Below, piece after piece: positions 16,100-25,702 of a stretch of 64,000 bases of DNA. The position numbers and the translations under genes were made by a program. Source of the stretch: Candidatus Melainabacteria bacterium (lineage in GTDB: Bacteria > Cyanobacteriota > Vampirovibrionia > Obscuribacterales > Obscuribacteraceae); assembly GCA_016212515.1 (NCBI GenBank), contig JACRFZ010000115.1, forward strand, positions 1 through 64,000. Direction: 5' to 3'. Positions within the stretch are counted from its first letter, which is position 1, and the number at the start of each line of letters is the position of its first letter. The notes beneath the pieces were generated by a model, which worked only from the letters and a program-made list of their open reading frames with translations, was not told the DNA's origin and did not search any database.

Positions 16100-17599
16100 A
16101 TGTGTGGGATAGTGGCAATCTCTGGAAGCACATGTGCTTCGTCGGAAGTGCTCCTGGGACTGATGAACCTGCAACATCGCGGTCAGGACGGAGCCGGCAT
16201 CCTCTCCCTGGATGAAGCCAAGGAAACGGGCGGCAAAGCCCTGCATTTTTCTCTCAGCAAACAAGCCGGTCTGGTGTCTCTTGGAGAGCTGGAAGAATCG
16301 GTCCGTCACAAGAAAAACTCTTATGCCCTCGGTCATACCCGCTATGCCACCGTAGGTGGTGACGGCGTGGAGATGCTGCAGCCCTTTCTGATTGAGAAAT
16401 TCGGCATCGGTCTCGCTCATAACGGCAACATTGTCAACTTTCTCGATATGGAAGACGAACTGGCCAGGGACTCTGCCTTGAGGCTTTCCTCCGGTCGCTG
16501 GGTTCTGTCCGATTCCTTCATGCTCCTGGCACAACTGGCAAGAACTTTGAGATGGCGCGACTGGAATAGTAGCGCCATTTTTGATGCAGTGCGCTCGGTA
16601 ATGCGCAAGGCTTCAGGCAGTTACAGCGTCGTATCGATTCTGGAGAACGGCACCATTTTCGGCTTTCGCGACCCCCACGGTATCAGACCATTGTTCTACG
16701 GCAAGCGACCCGGCCCGGAGCGCACTGAGTACGGTGTGGCCAGTGAGCCGGTTGCCCTTTCCTATCTGGGCTTTAAAGAAGTTGTGGAGGTGAAAGCCGG
16801 GGAAGCCTTTGTCATCAGTCCGGATGGAAAATTTGAGTCGGCCCTGATTGGTTCCGGTAAAGAGTACGCGCCATGCATGTTCGAATGGGTCTATTTCTCC
16901 CGGGTGGAGTCGGAGTTTGGCGGTAAGTCCGTCTATGATGCTCGTTTTGCCCTGGGCGTCGAGCTGGGTAAGACCGTGAAGTCCATGGGGCTGGAAGCCG
17001 ACGTGGTTGTGCCTGTGCCTGAGACCAGCCGGGTTTCGGCTATCGCCCTGGCTGAATACCTGTCTTTGCCCTTCCGTGAAATTCTGGTGAAGAACCGCTA
17101 TGTCAATCGTACATTCATTTTAGACAACCAGACCAGCCGGGAAGAAGCGATTCGCCGTAAGCTCTTCCCCATAGCCAGTGAATTGCGGGGCAAACGTTGC
17201 CTTATTGTGGATGACAGCATAGTGCGCGGCAACACCGCCCGGCAGATTACCAAGTTGGTGCGCGACTCGGGAGCCACTGAAGTGACTCTGCTTTCAGCCT
17301 GCCCTTCCATCAAACATCCTTGCTTCTATGGCATTGATTTTCCCGACAAAAACGAATTGCTTGCCGGTCATTTGAACGAAGAAGAAGTGCGCCTGGAACT
17401 GGGCGCAGACCGGGTAATTTTTCAGAGCCTGGAGGGCCTCACTAATGCCCTTGGTTCCCAGAAGCTTTGTACAGGCTGTTTGACCGGCCAGTATCCCACC
17501 GACGTTACCATTGCCGGGCGCTTTGCGGCCAAGCGCAAAGTCGACAGAGAAGCCAAACCGGAAGCAGAGAAAGCGGTAGTTTCGAGGAAGAGCAAATGA
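16100..17599 (+). CDS. purF: Amidophosphoribosyltransferase
   Basis: PurF makes 5-phosphoribosylamine from PRPP and glutamine, the committed step of purine synthesis. The start is the ATG at 16100, because the protein must begin MCGIVAISG with the nucleophile Cys2 exposed after processing. Upstream in-frame codons back to 16022 would bury it. The N-terminal Ntn glutaminase part has LMNLQHRGQDGAG; the C-terminal PRTase part has the PRPP loop CLIVDDSIVRGNTARQI. Length is 499 residues. It is the first gene of the purine operon, with a possible leader switch over its gggag site, and it overlaps purC by ATGA. Confidence 0.97.
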   Translation: MCGIVAISGSTCASSEVLLGLMNLQHRGQDGAGILSLDEAKETGGKALHFSLSKQAGLVSLGELEESVRHKKNSYALGHTRYATVGGDGVEMLQPFLIEKFGIGLAHNGNIVNFLDMEDELARDSALRLSSGRWVLSDSFMLLAQLARTLRWRDWNSSAIFDAVRSVMRKASGSYSVVSILENGTIFGFRDPHGIRPLFYGKRPGPERTEYGVASEPVALSYLGFKEVVEVKAGEAFVISPDGKFESALIGSGKEYAPCMFEWVYFSRVESEFGGKSVYDARFALGVELGKTVKSMGLEADVVVPVPETSRVSAIALAEYLSLPFREILVKNRYVNRTFILDNQTSREEAIRRKLFPIASELRGKRCLIVDDSIVRGNTARQITKLVRDSGATEVTLLSACPSIKHPCFYGIDFPDKNELLAGHLNEEEVRLELGADRVIFQSLEGLTNALGSQKLCTGCLTGQYPTDVTIAGRFAAKRKVDREAKPEAEKAVVSRKSK

Positions 17600-18879
17600 C
17601 AGAAGTCATCTCCGATGTGGATAGCAAAACCATGACCCCCTCGCTTGTTTACCAGGGTTCAGTCAAAGATGTCTACGAGCTTGGTCCCGAGGAATTACTC
17701 TTCCACTTCTCCGATGACTTTTCCGTCTTCGACTGGGGCAAGATGCCCGACCAGATCTCCGGCAAAGGTAGAGCCCTGACCCTGTTTGCCGCCGGCTTTT
17801 TCGAAAAGATGACCGGAGCCGCTTTCTGGCAGGAATTGCCGAATTCGAAACACTTGCAGCAGTTCGACCGGGAATATTTGCAGACTATCTTCAGTGCCTT
17901 AGAACCTTCAGAGACACTGGCTAATCATTACCTTGGTCTTTATAGCCGTGGCCAGACTTTCAAGTTGTCGGCGCCGGCCTTTGCCGATGAGGGCCAATCT
18001 TTTCTGGAGCACTCCGGCCAGGAATTATATCTACAGGTGGCCCGTGCTCGGGTGGACCGACCGGAGGTTCGCACGATCGGGCAGTCGCTGGTTTACTTCT
18101 ACAAAAATGCCGGGCAGCGGGAGGGTCTCAGTTTTATCCCGCTGGAAGTGGTATTTCGCTTTGCCGCTCCGGCTGGAAGCTCACTCCTTTCCCGCCTGGA
18201 AAAAAATCCTGATTACGCATATGTGCTTGGCCTGGAGCCCGATGCCGTCAAGCCTGGCACTCTTTTCCCCCACCCGGTAATTGAGTTCTTTACCAAATTG
18301 GAACCTTCCGACCGCCTGCTTTCCTATCAGGAAGCGGCTGCCATAGCCGGTCTGAGCCCGGCGGAATTTGAGAGGCTTTACCAGACCGCGCACCTGTGCG
18401 CCCTGGCAATTTTCCATGTTTTTGCCGAACAGGGCATCACTTTGCTGGATGGCAAAGTGGAAGCCGCCGTCGAGCGCCGGCTCAGCGGCAAAGGGCAGAT
18501 GACAAGCCGCATCGTTCTGGCTGACAGCATCGGACCTGATGAACTGCGCCTCGATTACAAAGGCATTCAACTTTCAAAAGAGGTTTTGCGCCGCTACTAC
18601 CGCAACACAGCCTGGTACCGCGAAATCGAAAGCAGTAAGGCGGAAGCTGCCAAAAGACCATCGGTGAAGTGGCAGGATATTTGCCGCCAGGAAAAAGGCA
18701 GCGCGCCACAGCCCCTGCCGCCCGCCTTGAAAGAGTGCATCGCCAATATGTATCTGGCGCTTGCGGCTACCATGGTAGGTGGCCACCTGGCCGAAAAGAT
18801 CTGTCCCCTGTCTCTGCCTGCGGTTGCCGAGCAGTTGGCTAAAGAAATTGATCTTGCAGAAAAGGAAGGCAAGCCGTAA
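17596..18879 (+). CDS. purC: SAICAR synthase, long divergent form
   Basis: PurC joins aspartate to CAIR with ATP. The start is the ATG at 17596, overlapping the purF stop. Family motifs are VYQGSVKDVYEL (substrate loop, usually GKxRxxY) and SDDFSVFDWGKMPDQISGKG (usually SDRISAFD), then a GQSLVYFY segment and LLDGKVEAAV. At 427 residues it is much longer than typical bacterial PurC (about 235-300), with a C-terminal extension after about residue 340. Its position in the operon and the absence of another purC here support the assignment. The stop abuts the purD start directly. Confidence 0.88.
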   Translation: MTEVISDVDSKTMTPSLVYQGSVKDVYELGPEELLFHFSDDFSVFDWGKMPDQISGKGRALTLFAAGFFEKMTGAAFWQELPNSKHLQQFDREYLQTIFSALEPSETLANHYLGLYSRGQTFKLSAPAFADEGQSFLEHSGQELYLQVARARVDRPEVRTIGQSLVYFYKNAGQREGLSFIPLEVVFRFAAPAGSSLLSRLEKNPDYAYVLGLEPDAVKPGTLFPHPVIEFFTKLEPSDRLLSYQEAAAIAGLSPAEFERLYQTAHLCALAIFHVFAEQGITLLDGKVEAAVERRLSGKGQMTSRIVLADSIGPDELRLDYKGIQLSKEVLRRYYRNTAWYREIESSKAEAAKRPSVKWQDICRQEKGSAPQPLPPALKECIANMYLALAATMVGGHLAEKICPLSLPAVAEQLAKEIDLAEKEGKP

Positions 18880-20226
18880 ATGGTCGAGACGAAAGAGCAA
18901 TCGCAGGAATTGGTGCTGGTGGTAGGCGGCGGCGGTCGGGAGCATGCTCTGGCCTGGAAACTGGCCCGGAGCCCCCGCGTCAAGCATGTTTTTGTCAGTC
19001 CCGGCAATGCCGGAACGGCGGCTGGTAAGGCTTTCTGCCCCGAGACCGCTCCTATAGAGAATGTTGCTCTCAAGAGTCATGAAGAAATTTCTGCTTTCGA
19101 CATCCGCGAGAAGATCTCGCTGGTTGTTGTTGGACCGGAAATTTATCTCAAGGATGGGCTGGTCGATAGACTGAAAGAACAGGGCACCAGGGTTTTCGGA
19201 CCCACCCGGGAAGAGTCGCGTCTCGAGTGGTCCAAGGCCCATGCTAAAGAACTTCTGGCTTCGCTTTCCATTCCCACGGCTCGCTTTCTGGTGGCTGAAA
19301 ATGGGGATGAAGCAATTGCTCTAATTAAGCAGAATGACTTTGCCAGGGTGATCAAGCTCGATGGTCTGGCTGCCGGCAAGGGCGTCTATGTCACCGCCAG
19401 CGGTGAGGAGGCTGAAGAAGCCGTGCGGGAGCTGGTCTCCAGTCAGGGGCTTACTCTGTCCGATCCCATGAAAGTAGTATTGGAAGAAACCCTGGTAGGG
19501 GAGGAAGTCTCTCTCTTTTGCCTTTCCGACGGCAAGATGCTCTTCAGTCTGGCTGCCGGCCAGGATCATAAGCGACGTTTTGAGGGCGACCAGGGACCGA
19601 ATACCGGTGGCATGGGTGCCTTTACGCCGGTGCCGCTCTACGAAAAACTACAAGCTTCCATTCAAGAACAAGTGGTAACGCCGCTTTCAAAGGCTTTGGC
19701 CAATGGCACTTTCAGTTTTCAGGGGCTCTTATTCATCGGCTTGCTCATTGATAAGAAAGGCACCGCCAATGTGCTGGAATTCAATGCCCGTTTCGGAGAC
19801 CCGGAAACGGAAGCGATCATGCCGCTTTTGGAAAGCGACCTTTATGACTTGCTGGAGGCCTGTGTAGAGGGACGGTTGGCCGGGTGTAAGCCGCCTCGCT
19901 TCAAAGCGGGGGCCAGCGTCACGGTTGTGGCCGTCAATGAAGAATACCCGCGCAGCGGCTCTAAGGATGTGCCTATCGAAATCGGCCCTATGCCGGAGGG
20001 GGTCGCCCTCTTTCATTGCGGCACCGCTCTCAAGGATGGTCAGGTGGTGACCAACGGCGGCCGCATTCTTGCTCCGACTGCAGTAGCCGCCACTTTAGAC
20101 GAGGCCAGACAGCTTGCCCTGCAAGCACTGGCCCCAGAAAGGATTAGTTTTAAGGGACTGGCCTTCAGGCGCGATATTGCCTGTGTGGAAAAAACGGTGG
20201 GGGAAAGAATTTGTCAATCGACTTAG
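18880..20226 (+). CDS. purD: Phosphoribosylamine-glycine ligase (GAR synthetase)
   Basis: PurD couples phosphoribosylamine and glycine using ATP through an ATP-grasp fold. The 448 residues contain the N-terminal VLVVGGGGREHALAWKLA, the ATP-grasp stretch KLDGLAAGKGVYV, the signature DQGPNTGGMGAF (within GDQGPNTGGMGAFTP) and EFNARFGDPETEAIMPLL. Length is slightly above the usual 420-430. The ATG follows the purC stop with no gap, and the 3' end overlaps purN by 16 bp. Confidence 0.97.
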   Translation: MVETKEQSQELVLVVGGGGREHALAWKLARSPRVKHVFVSPGNAGTAAGKAFCPETAPIENVALKSHEEISAFDIREKISLVVVGPEIYLKDGLVDRLKEQGTRVFGPTREESRLEWSKAHAKELLASLSIPTARFLVAENGDEAIALIKQNDFARVIKLDGLAAGKGVYVTASGEEAEEAVRELVSSQGLTLSDPMKVVLEETLVGEEVSLFCLSDGKMLFSLAAGQDHKRRFEGDQGPNTGGMGAFTPVPLYEKLQASIQEQVVTPLSKALANGTFSFQGLLFIGLLIDKKGTANVLEFNARFGDPETEAIMPLLESDLYDLLEACVEGRLAGCKPPRFKAGASVTVVAVNEEYPRSGSKDVPIEIGPMPEGVALFHCGTALKDGQVVTNGGRILAPTAVAATLDEARQLALQALAPERISFKGLAFRRDIACVEKTVGERICQST

Positions 20227-20867
20227 TGCTTCTCGCCTCCGGGCGCGGCTCCAATGTGGAGGCCATTGCCGACAGCATACTGGCCGGGCGGTTGGATGCG
20301 CGTATTAGTTGTGTGATCAGCAATAACGCCGATGCCGGTGTGTTGGATGTAGCCAGGCGCAAAGGTCTGACCGCCCATGTGGTTTCTTCCCAGGGCATGA
20401 AAAAGGCTGAACATGAGGAAGCGCTTCTGGCGCTTCTTGCGGAGCATAAATATGCCCCTGACTTTGTTGTTCTTTGTGGCTATATGCGCATATTAACGGG
20501 GCGCTTCCTGCGGGCATTTCTTTCTCCCGCCGGTTTCTTCCGCGTCATCAATATTCACCCTTCGCTTCTACCTAGTTTTCCCGGCGCCACTGCCTATGCC
20601 GATGCTTACAAGGCCGGCGTCGCCGTATCGGGCATCACCGTCCATCTGGTTGATGAACAAGTTGATCACGGTCCGATTCTGGCTCAAGTGGCTTTCCCTC
20701 GCCATGAAAGCGATAGCTTCGAGGATTTTTCCTTGCGCGGCTTAGCTCTTGAACACAAGCTTTTGCCGGAGGTGCTGGCTCGCATTGACCGGCAGGGAGG
20801 TATAGACCTCTCCCGCTTGCCTTTTGATATGGAAGAACTGCTCGCCCAGTGCGGAGGAAAGCAATGA
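20211..20867 (+). CDS. purN: Phosphoribosylglycinamide formyltransferase
   Basis: PurN transfers a formyl group from 10-formyl-tetrahydrofolate to GAR. The protein of 218 residues starts LVLLASGRGSNVEAI, the family's phosphate-binding opening. It has VVLCGYMRILTG, then the catalytic block INIHPSLLPSFPGA (Asn and His visible), then GITVHLVDEQVDHGPILAQ with the catalytic Asp. The TTG start at 20211 lies inside purD behind gggggaaag. The stop overlaps the purL start by ATGA. Confidence 0.97.
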   Translation: MSIDLVLLASGRGSNVEAIADSILAGRLDARISCVISNNADAGVLDVARRKGLTAHVVSSQGMKKAEHEEALLALLAEHKYAPDFVVLCGYMRILTGRFLRAFLSPAGFFRVINIHPSLLPSFPGATAYADAYKAGVAVSGITVHLVDEQVDHGPILAQVAFPRHESDSFEDFSLRGLALEHKLLPEVLARIDRQGGIDLSRLPFDMEELLAQCGGKQ

Positions 20868-23857
20868 ATTTGAAAGCCAGGGAATTGCAGAGCAAAGACG
20901 ACAAAGCCGGGCAAGACTCAACTCTGAAGCAATATGCGGCCCTGGTGTTACCCTCTCATTGTAGTTCTACTAAGTCTTCCCGCCTGGCCTGCCCTCTTTA
21001 CTGGTTCGCCCTGGAAAAGCCCGGCAGCGAAGTTGAAGCTAGGCTGGAGAAGATGTCCGGTGAGTTGCTCTGCGATTCAGTAGATGAAGTCTTTTGTTTC
21101 GCGCCCCTGGAGAAAGTTTCAGACTTTGCCGTCCATATTGATGGCGGCTTTAAGTTCGCCGCCGTGCGCCAACTCAAGAGCGGTGTTACCGACAATACCG
21201 CCAATTCAGTGGCGCAGGCCCTGTCCATCATGGGGCTGGGCGTGGAAGTACAGGTTTCCGCCGGCACTTTGTTTTTGAGTGTGGATTCCCTGGAAAATGT
21301 CGCCCACAACAGCCTCACCGAGAAGGTGAAACACTTTCAACTAGGCGGCGAAATGGCTCTGCCTCCTATTCCGGAGCGGCGTCATAGTGTTTGCGGCGGC
21401 TATGAAGTGGTGGACATCAATCTTGCCGATCAGAAGCTAGTTGATCTCAGTAAGGAACGGTTGCTTTCCCTCAATCTAGAGGAAATGCAGACCGTCAAGA
21501 GCTACTTTGCCGACCAGGCTTTTCAAGCCGAACGCAAGAACCATGGACTGCCGGCCTCGCCCACCGATGTGGAACTGGAGATAATTGCCCAGACCTGGTC
21601 TGAGCATTGCAAGCACAAAATCTTCAACGCCACCATTGAGCATACTGATGAAAACGGCAAGACCGAAATCATCAAGAGTCTCTACAAAAGTTATATCAAG
21701 GCTGCCACTGAAAAACTCAAGAGCGAGCGTCCCGACTTGCTCTCAGTCTTTGAAGACAATGCCGGCGTGGTGGCCTTCGATGAAGAGTACGCGGTCTGCT
21801 TTAAAGTGGAAACCCACAACTCGCCCTCTGCTCTTGAGCCATACGGCGGCGCCCTCACCGGTATTCTGGGGGTTAATCGCGATATTCTTGGAACCGGCCT
21901 TGGTGCCAAACCGATCTTCAATACTGATGTCTTTTGCTTGCCTCACCCGGATTCTCCCTTTGTGGCCGGTCTTAAGCACGACAAACTGCTGAGTGCTAAG
22001 GAAATCGTCTGCGGCGTGCGTAAGGGCGTGCAGGACGGCGGCAACAAGAGCGGCATTCCTACTGTTAACGGAGCGGTCTTCTTCGACGATTCCTACCGGG
22101 CTAAGCCTCTGGTCTACTGCGGCACCGGTGGTCTTTTGCCCCTGGAAGCGGCAGGCAGAGACGCTGTTAAGAAGCATACGGGCAAGGGTGACTATATTGT
22201 CATGGCCGGCGGCAGGGTCGGTCGTGACGGGGTGCACGGCGCTACCTTCTCTTCCCTTGCTCTCGATGACAATACCGGTTCCGATGTGGTGCAGATAGGC
22301 GATCCTTTTACCCAGAAGCGTCTGCTCGACTTTGTACTTCAGGCTCGCGACGGCGGTCTCGTTACCGGTCTCACCGACAACGGCGCCGGCGGTTTGTCCT
22401 CTTCCGTGGGTGAAATGGCTAGCATCACGGGTGGTGCGGTGCTGGAAATCGATTCCGTACCCCTCAAGTATCCGGGGCTCTTCGATTGGCAAATCGTCGT
22501 CTCCGAGTCGCAAGAGCGCATGACTTTCTCCACCGACAAGCCCGATGAACTGTTGGCTCTTGCCGCCAAGCTCGATGTGGAAGCCACCGTAGTGGGGCGC
22601 TTCACCGATGATGGCTACTTCCGAGTAGTGCGGGGCGGTGCTACCGTGGCCCTTCTCAATCTGGAGTTTTTACATGGCGGTGCGCCCGGTCTCAAACTGA
22701 AGTCGCGCTGGCAGCCACCGGCCATCAATGCCGCTAAGCCCGAAGTGGCGGCTTCCGGCCGGCAGCTCCTGGACTTACTTGCCAATGCCAATATTTGCAG
22801 CCGCGAGCCGGTTATTCGGCAGTACGACCATGAAGTGCAGGGTGGCAGCGTGATCAAACCACTGATGGGCCCCCAACAGATTTCTCCCTGTGATGCCGGT
22901 GTACTTTTGCCGCGGCCGTCCGGGAAAAAGGCCATAGCCGTGGCTTGTGGTATGGCGCCCCGCATGTCTACTTATGATCCGGCTTTGATGGCCAGGATGA
23001 GTGTGGACGAAGCCGTGCGTTCGGTGGTCTCGGTGGGAGCCGATCCCGATACGGTTTCCCTGCTCGATAACTTCTGCTGGCCTGATCCGGTGGAGTCGCC
23101 GCGCAATCCCGATGCCCAGACGAAGATGGCTCAACTGGTATTGTCGGTGAAAGCTCTGCACGACATCTGCCTCACTTACAAGAGCCCGCTCATTTCCGGC
23201 AAAGACAGCATGAAGAACGACTTCGATGATGGACGCTTGCGTCTTTCCGTCCTGCCCACCTTGCTGGTTTCGTCACTGGCCATGGTGCCCGACGCCGGTC
23301 TGGCTATCTCCTCCGATTTCAAGCAAGCCGGAGATCTGGTCTATCTACTCTGTGCCGGTACGCCTTCCCTTCTGGCCAGCCAACTGGTACCAGCGGTCGC
23401 AGCTTTTGATCTACCCCGCTTCGATGAGCATTTAGCCATAAGTCTCTACCGTCGGCTTTATCAGGCGATTTCTCAAAAGTTGGTGCGCTCTTGCCATGAT
23501 GTGTCGGACGGCGGACTGGCTGTTTGTCTGGCAGAATCGGCCCTGGGCGGCAATCTTGGTCTGAAGGCGGAACTGACTGCCGATTTGTTTACCCATCTGA
23601 TGCCCAAATGCGACGACGCTACGCTGCTCTTCGGAGAAGGACCGGGCATGATTGTCGTCTCGGTGGCAAAAGAGAATCAAAAGCAATTCGAGGAAGGCTT
23701 CGCCGGACTTGCCGGTCTCAAACTAATAGGTTCGGTGCAAGAGACCGTTTGCGGTTTCTCTCTCCAGTTCGGACAGTCCAGGGAAACCATTAAATTGGAG
23801 CTTTTGTCCATGCTTGAGGCTTTTCAGTCGGCCCTGCCTTTTGAGGAGGACAATTAA
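20864..23857 (+). CDS. purL: FGAM synthase, PurS-PurL fusion without glutaminase domain
   Basis: This enzyme makes formylglycinamidine ribonucleotide using ammonia from PurQ. From the ATG at 20864 (behind ggagg) it has 997 residues. The first 150 or so, with the block DNTANSVAQALSIMGLGVEV, look like PurS, the small bridging subunit. The linker and first AIR-synthase-like half follow, with TDVELEIIAQTWSEHCKHK and FKVETHNSPSALEPYGGA, then the second half ending at about residue 990. There is no C-terminal glutaminase, and purQ is the next gene. No separate purS is present, which supports the fusion reading. Confidence 0.93.
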   Translation: MNLKARELQSKDDKAGQDSTLKQYAALVLPSHCSSTKSSRLACPLYWFALEKPGSEVEARLEKMSGELLCDSVDEVFCFAPLEKVSDFAVHIDGGFKFAAVRQLKSGVTDNTANSVAQALSIMGLGVEVQVSAGTLFLSVDSLENVAHNSLTEKVKHFQLGGEMALPPIPERRHSVCGGYEVVDINLADQKLVDLSKERLLSLNLEEMQTVKSYFADQAFQAERKNHGLPASPTDVELEIIAQTWSEHCKHKIFNATIEHTDENGKTEIIKSLYKSYIKAATEKLKSERPDLLSVFEDNAGVVAFDEEYAVCFKVETHNSPSALEPYGGALTGILGVNRDILGTGLGAKPIFNTDVFCLPHPDSPFVAGLKHDKLLSAKEIVCGVRKGVQDGGNKSGIPTVNGAVFFDDSYRAKPLVYCGTGGLLPLEAAGRDAVKKHTGKGDYIVMAGGRVGRDGVHGATFSSLALDDNTGSDVVQIGDPFTQKRLLDFVLQARDGGLVTGLTDNGAGGLSSSVGEMASITGGAVLEIDSVPLKYPGLFDWQIVVSESQERMTFSTDKPDELLALAAKLDVEATVVGRFTDDGYFRVVRGGATVALLNLEFLHGGAPGLKLKSRWQPPAINAAKPEVAASGRQLLDLLANANICSREPVIRQYDHEVQGGSVIKPLMGPQQISPCDAGVLLPRPSGKKAIAVACGMAPRMSTYDPALMARMSVDEAVRSVVSVGADPDTVSLLDNFCWPDPVESPRNPDAQTKMAQLVLSVKALHDICLTYKSPLISGKDSMKNDFDDGRLRLSVLPTLLVSSLAMVPDAGLAISSDFKQAGDLVYLLCAGTPSLLASQLVPAVAAFDLPRFDEHLAISLYRRLYQAISQKLVRSCHDVSDGGLAVCLAESALGGNLGLKAELTADLFTHLMPKCDDATLLFGEGPGMIVVSVAKENQKQFEEGFAGLAGLKLIGSVQETVCGFSLQFGQSRETIKLELLSMLEAFQSALPFEEDN

Positions 23858-24606
23858 TGACTAAACCCGACGCTCTGGTTCTGCGCGGAGATGGTATCAA
23901 CTGCGAAGAAGAAACTGTTCATGCCCTCAATTTGTCGCAGTTCAATCCTGTACGGGTTACCTGTCTCGATTTGAAAGAGAAGCCGACTTTGCTGAAGCAA
24001 GCCCAGGTAATTGTTTTGCCCGGCGGGTTTTCTTTCGGCGATGAAGTCAGAAGCGGCAAAGTGCTGGCTGTTAAGTTGCGGGCCTATTTGCAAGAAGCTC
24101 TGCAAGAATACACCAGTGCCGGACGGCTCATGCTCGGAATCTGCAACGGCTTTCAGGTGCTTGTGCAACTGGGTATTCTTCCCAGCGGCCGGCTTTTGCT
24201 CAATGACGGTGAACGTCCGGTCACTCTTGCTCACAACAGCGGCGGCAAATTCCTGGACCGCTGGGTAAAACTTTCAGTGGCACCGGGGGCTGGTGGTTTC
24301 TATGCCGGCATGGGCGGCATCAAGATCAGCCTGCCGGTACGACATGGCGAAGGTCGGCTTGTCTTGCGTCAGGATGAAGACGGCTCCAAAATAGCCGCTC
24401 TTTCACCGTTGCGTTACGAACAGGATATCAACGGTTCTTACGATCGAATCGCCGCCCTGTTATCGGAACAGGGCAACATACTTGGACTGATGCCCCATCC
24501 GGAATGTTTCGTGCGCCCGGGCCAGCACCCTCAATGGACCAGCTTGCCGGAGTGCGAACCTGATGGACTCAAGCTCTTTGCCAATATGAGAGCAATGCTA
24601 AATTAA
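23857..24606 (+). CDS. purQ: FGAM synthase glutaminase subunit
   Basis: PurQ hydrolyses glutamine and passes ammonia to PurL. The 249-residue class I amidotransferase has the oxyanion region VLPGGFSFGDEVRSGK, the nucleophile motif LGICNGFQVLVQLG and the His-Glu pair in LMPHPECF. Its start shares one base with the purL stop, so the two subunits are translated together. Length is near the usual 225-260. Confidence 0.96.
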   Translation: MTKPDALVLRGDGINCEEETVHALNLSQFNPVRVTCLDLKEKPTLLKQAQVIVLPGGFSFGDEVRSGKVLAVKLRAYLQEALQEYTSAGRLMLGICNGFQVLVQLGILPSGRLLLNDGERPVTLAHNSGGKFLDRWVKLSVAPGAGGFYAGMGGIKISLPVRHGEGRLVLRQDEDGSKIAALSPLRYEQDINGSYDRIAALLSEQGNILGLMPHPECFVRPGQHPQWTSLPECEPDGLKLFANMRAMLN

Positions 24607-24626
24607 CAGAAGCGAGGGAAAAGACG

Positions 24627-25655
24627 GTGTCGGAGCAAGAGACAAGCAGGGAAAAGCCAAGGTCATATCTTGAGTCGGGAGTCAATATCGCCCTTGCCGA
24701 TCAGTTTGTCGGGCGCATAAAGAGTCTCACCGGTCTCACTTCCAGCAAAGACTCAAGTCGGCTCCTGCCCGGCGCCGGCGGTTATGCCGCCGTCTACAAG
24801 ACCGATTCGGGCTTGAATGTAGCCTGCACCACCGACGGTGTGGGCTCTAAGCTCTTGCTCTGCGAAGAGTTGAATCGTTTCGACACCATCGGCATCGACC
24901 TTGTGGCCATGTGCGCCAATGACCTTATCTGTGTGGGGGCGGCTCCCGCTCTCTTCCTCGACTATTATGCCTGCGGCAGTCTCGACCTCAATCGCAGTAC
25001 CAGTCTGATAGAGGGTATCGTGGCCGGTTGCAAGCTTGCCGATATGCTTCTAGTAGGCGGTGAGACGGCAGAGATGCCCGACCTCTACCAGACCAACCAT
25101 TTTGACCTGGCTGGTTTTGCCGTAGGCTTTGTGGGCGAAGGCAAACTGCTCACCGGTCAATCTCTGCGAGATGGTGATCTGGTGGTGGCAGTCTCTTCCA
25201 GCGGCTTGCACTCCAACGGCTTCTCTCTCGCCCGTAAGTTGATACCGGAAGGCTCGCCTTTGCGGGCGGAACTTCTCACACCCACTGAAATTTATGTGCG
25301 ACCCTTCCTGCAGGTGTTGAATGAGTTAGGCTCTGATTTGACCGGTGCTGCTAATATCACCGGTGGTGGCTGGACTAATTTACTCAGGCTCAGCAAAGAC
25401 TGCGGTTATGCCCTGAAAGCTATGGAACTTAGCCCGGTTTTCGAAGAGCTTGCCAGGCATGTGGAGCCGGCCGAGCTTTACCGTACCTTCAATATGGGTA
25501 TGGGCTTTGCCGTCATGGTCAGGAGCGCGGAAGCGGCTCGTGCCGCCATCGATATTTTCGCCAGAGCCGGTTTTGCCGCTTCCGTGCAGGGACACGTGAA
25601 GGACGGGCACGGTGTTGAGATAGACTGCGGAAAAACCACCATTTTTCTAGAGTGA
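24627..25655 (+). CDS. purM: Phosphoribosylformylglycinamidine cyclo-ligase (AIR synthetase)
   Basis: PurM closes the imidazole ring of AIR with ATP. The 342 residues carry SYLESGVNIALADQFVGRIK, CTTDGVGSKLLLCEE, DLVAMCANDLICVGAAPALF and LVGGETAEMPDLY, all standard for the family, and a C-terminal block with NMGMGFAVMV. GTG at 24627 is the start, 20 bp after purQ. It is part of the same operon. Confidence 0.97.
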   Translation: MSEQETSREKPRSYLESGVNIALADQFVGRIKSLTGLTSSKDSSRLLPGAGGYAAVYKTDSGLNVACTTDGVGSKLLLCEELNRFDTIGIDLVAMCANDLICVGAAPALFLDYYACGSLDLNRSTSLIEGIVAGCKLADMLLVGGETAEMPDLYQTNHFDLAGFAVGFVGEGKLLTGQSLRDGDLVVAVSSSGLHSNGFSLARKLIPEGSPLRAELLTPTEIYVRPFLQVLNELGSDLTGAANITGGGWTNLLRLSKDCGYALKAMELSPVFEELARHVEPAELYRTFNMGMGFAVMVRSAEAARAAIDIFARAGFAASVQGHVKDGHGVEIDCGKTTIFLE

Positions 25656-25702
25656 TTGTTGCAAAATTAGCTATCAGGAAAATTAGCTACCAGGGGGATG
25701 AA

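Noticed and set aside
17467-17595. N-terminal extension of PurC inside purF
   Set aside because: The ATG at 17596 in an ATGA overlap fits the operon pattern, and the extension has no family similarity.
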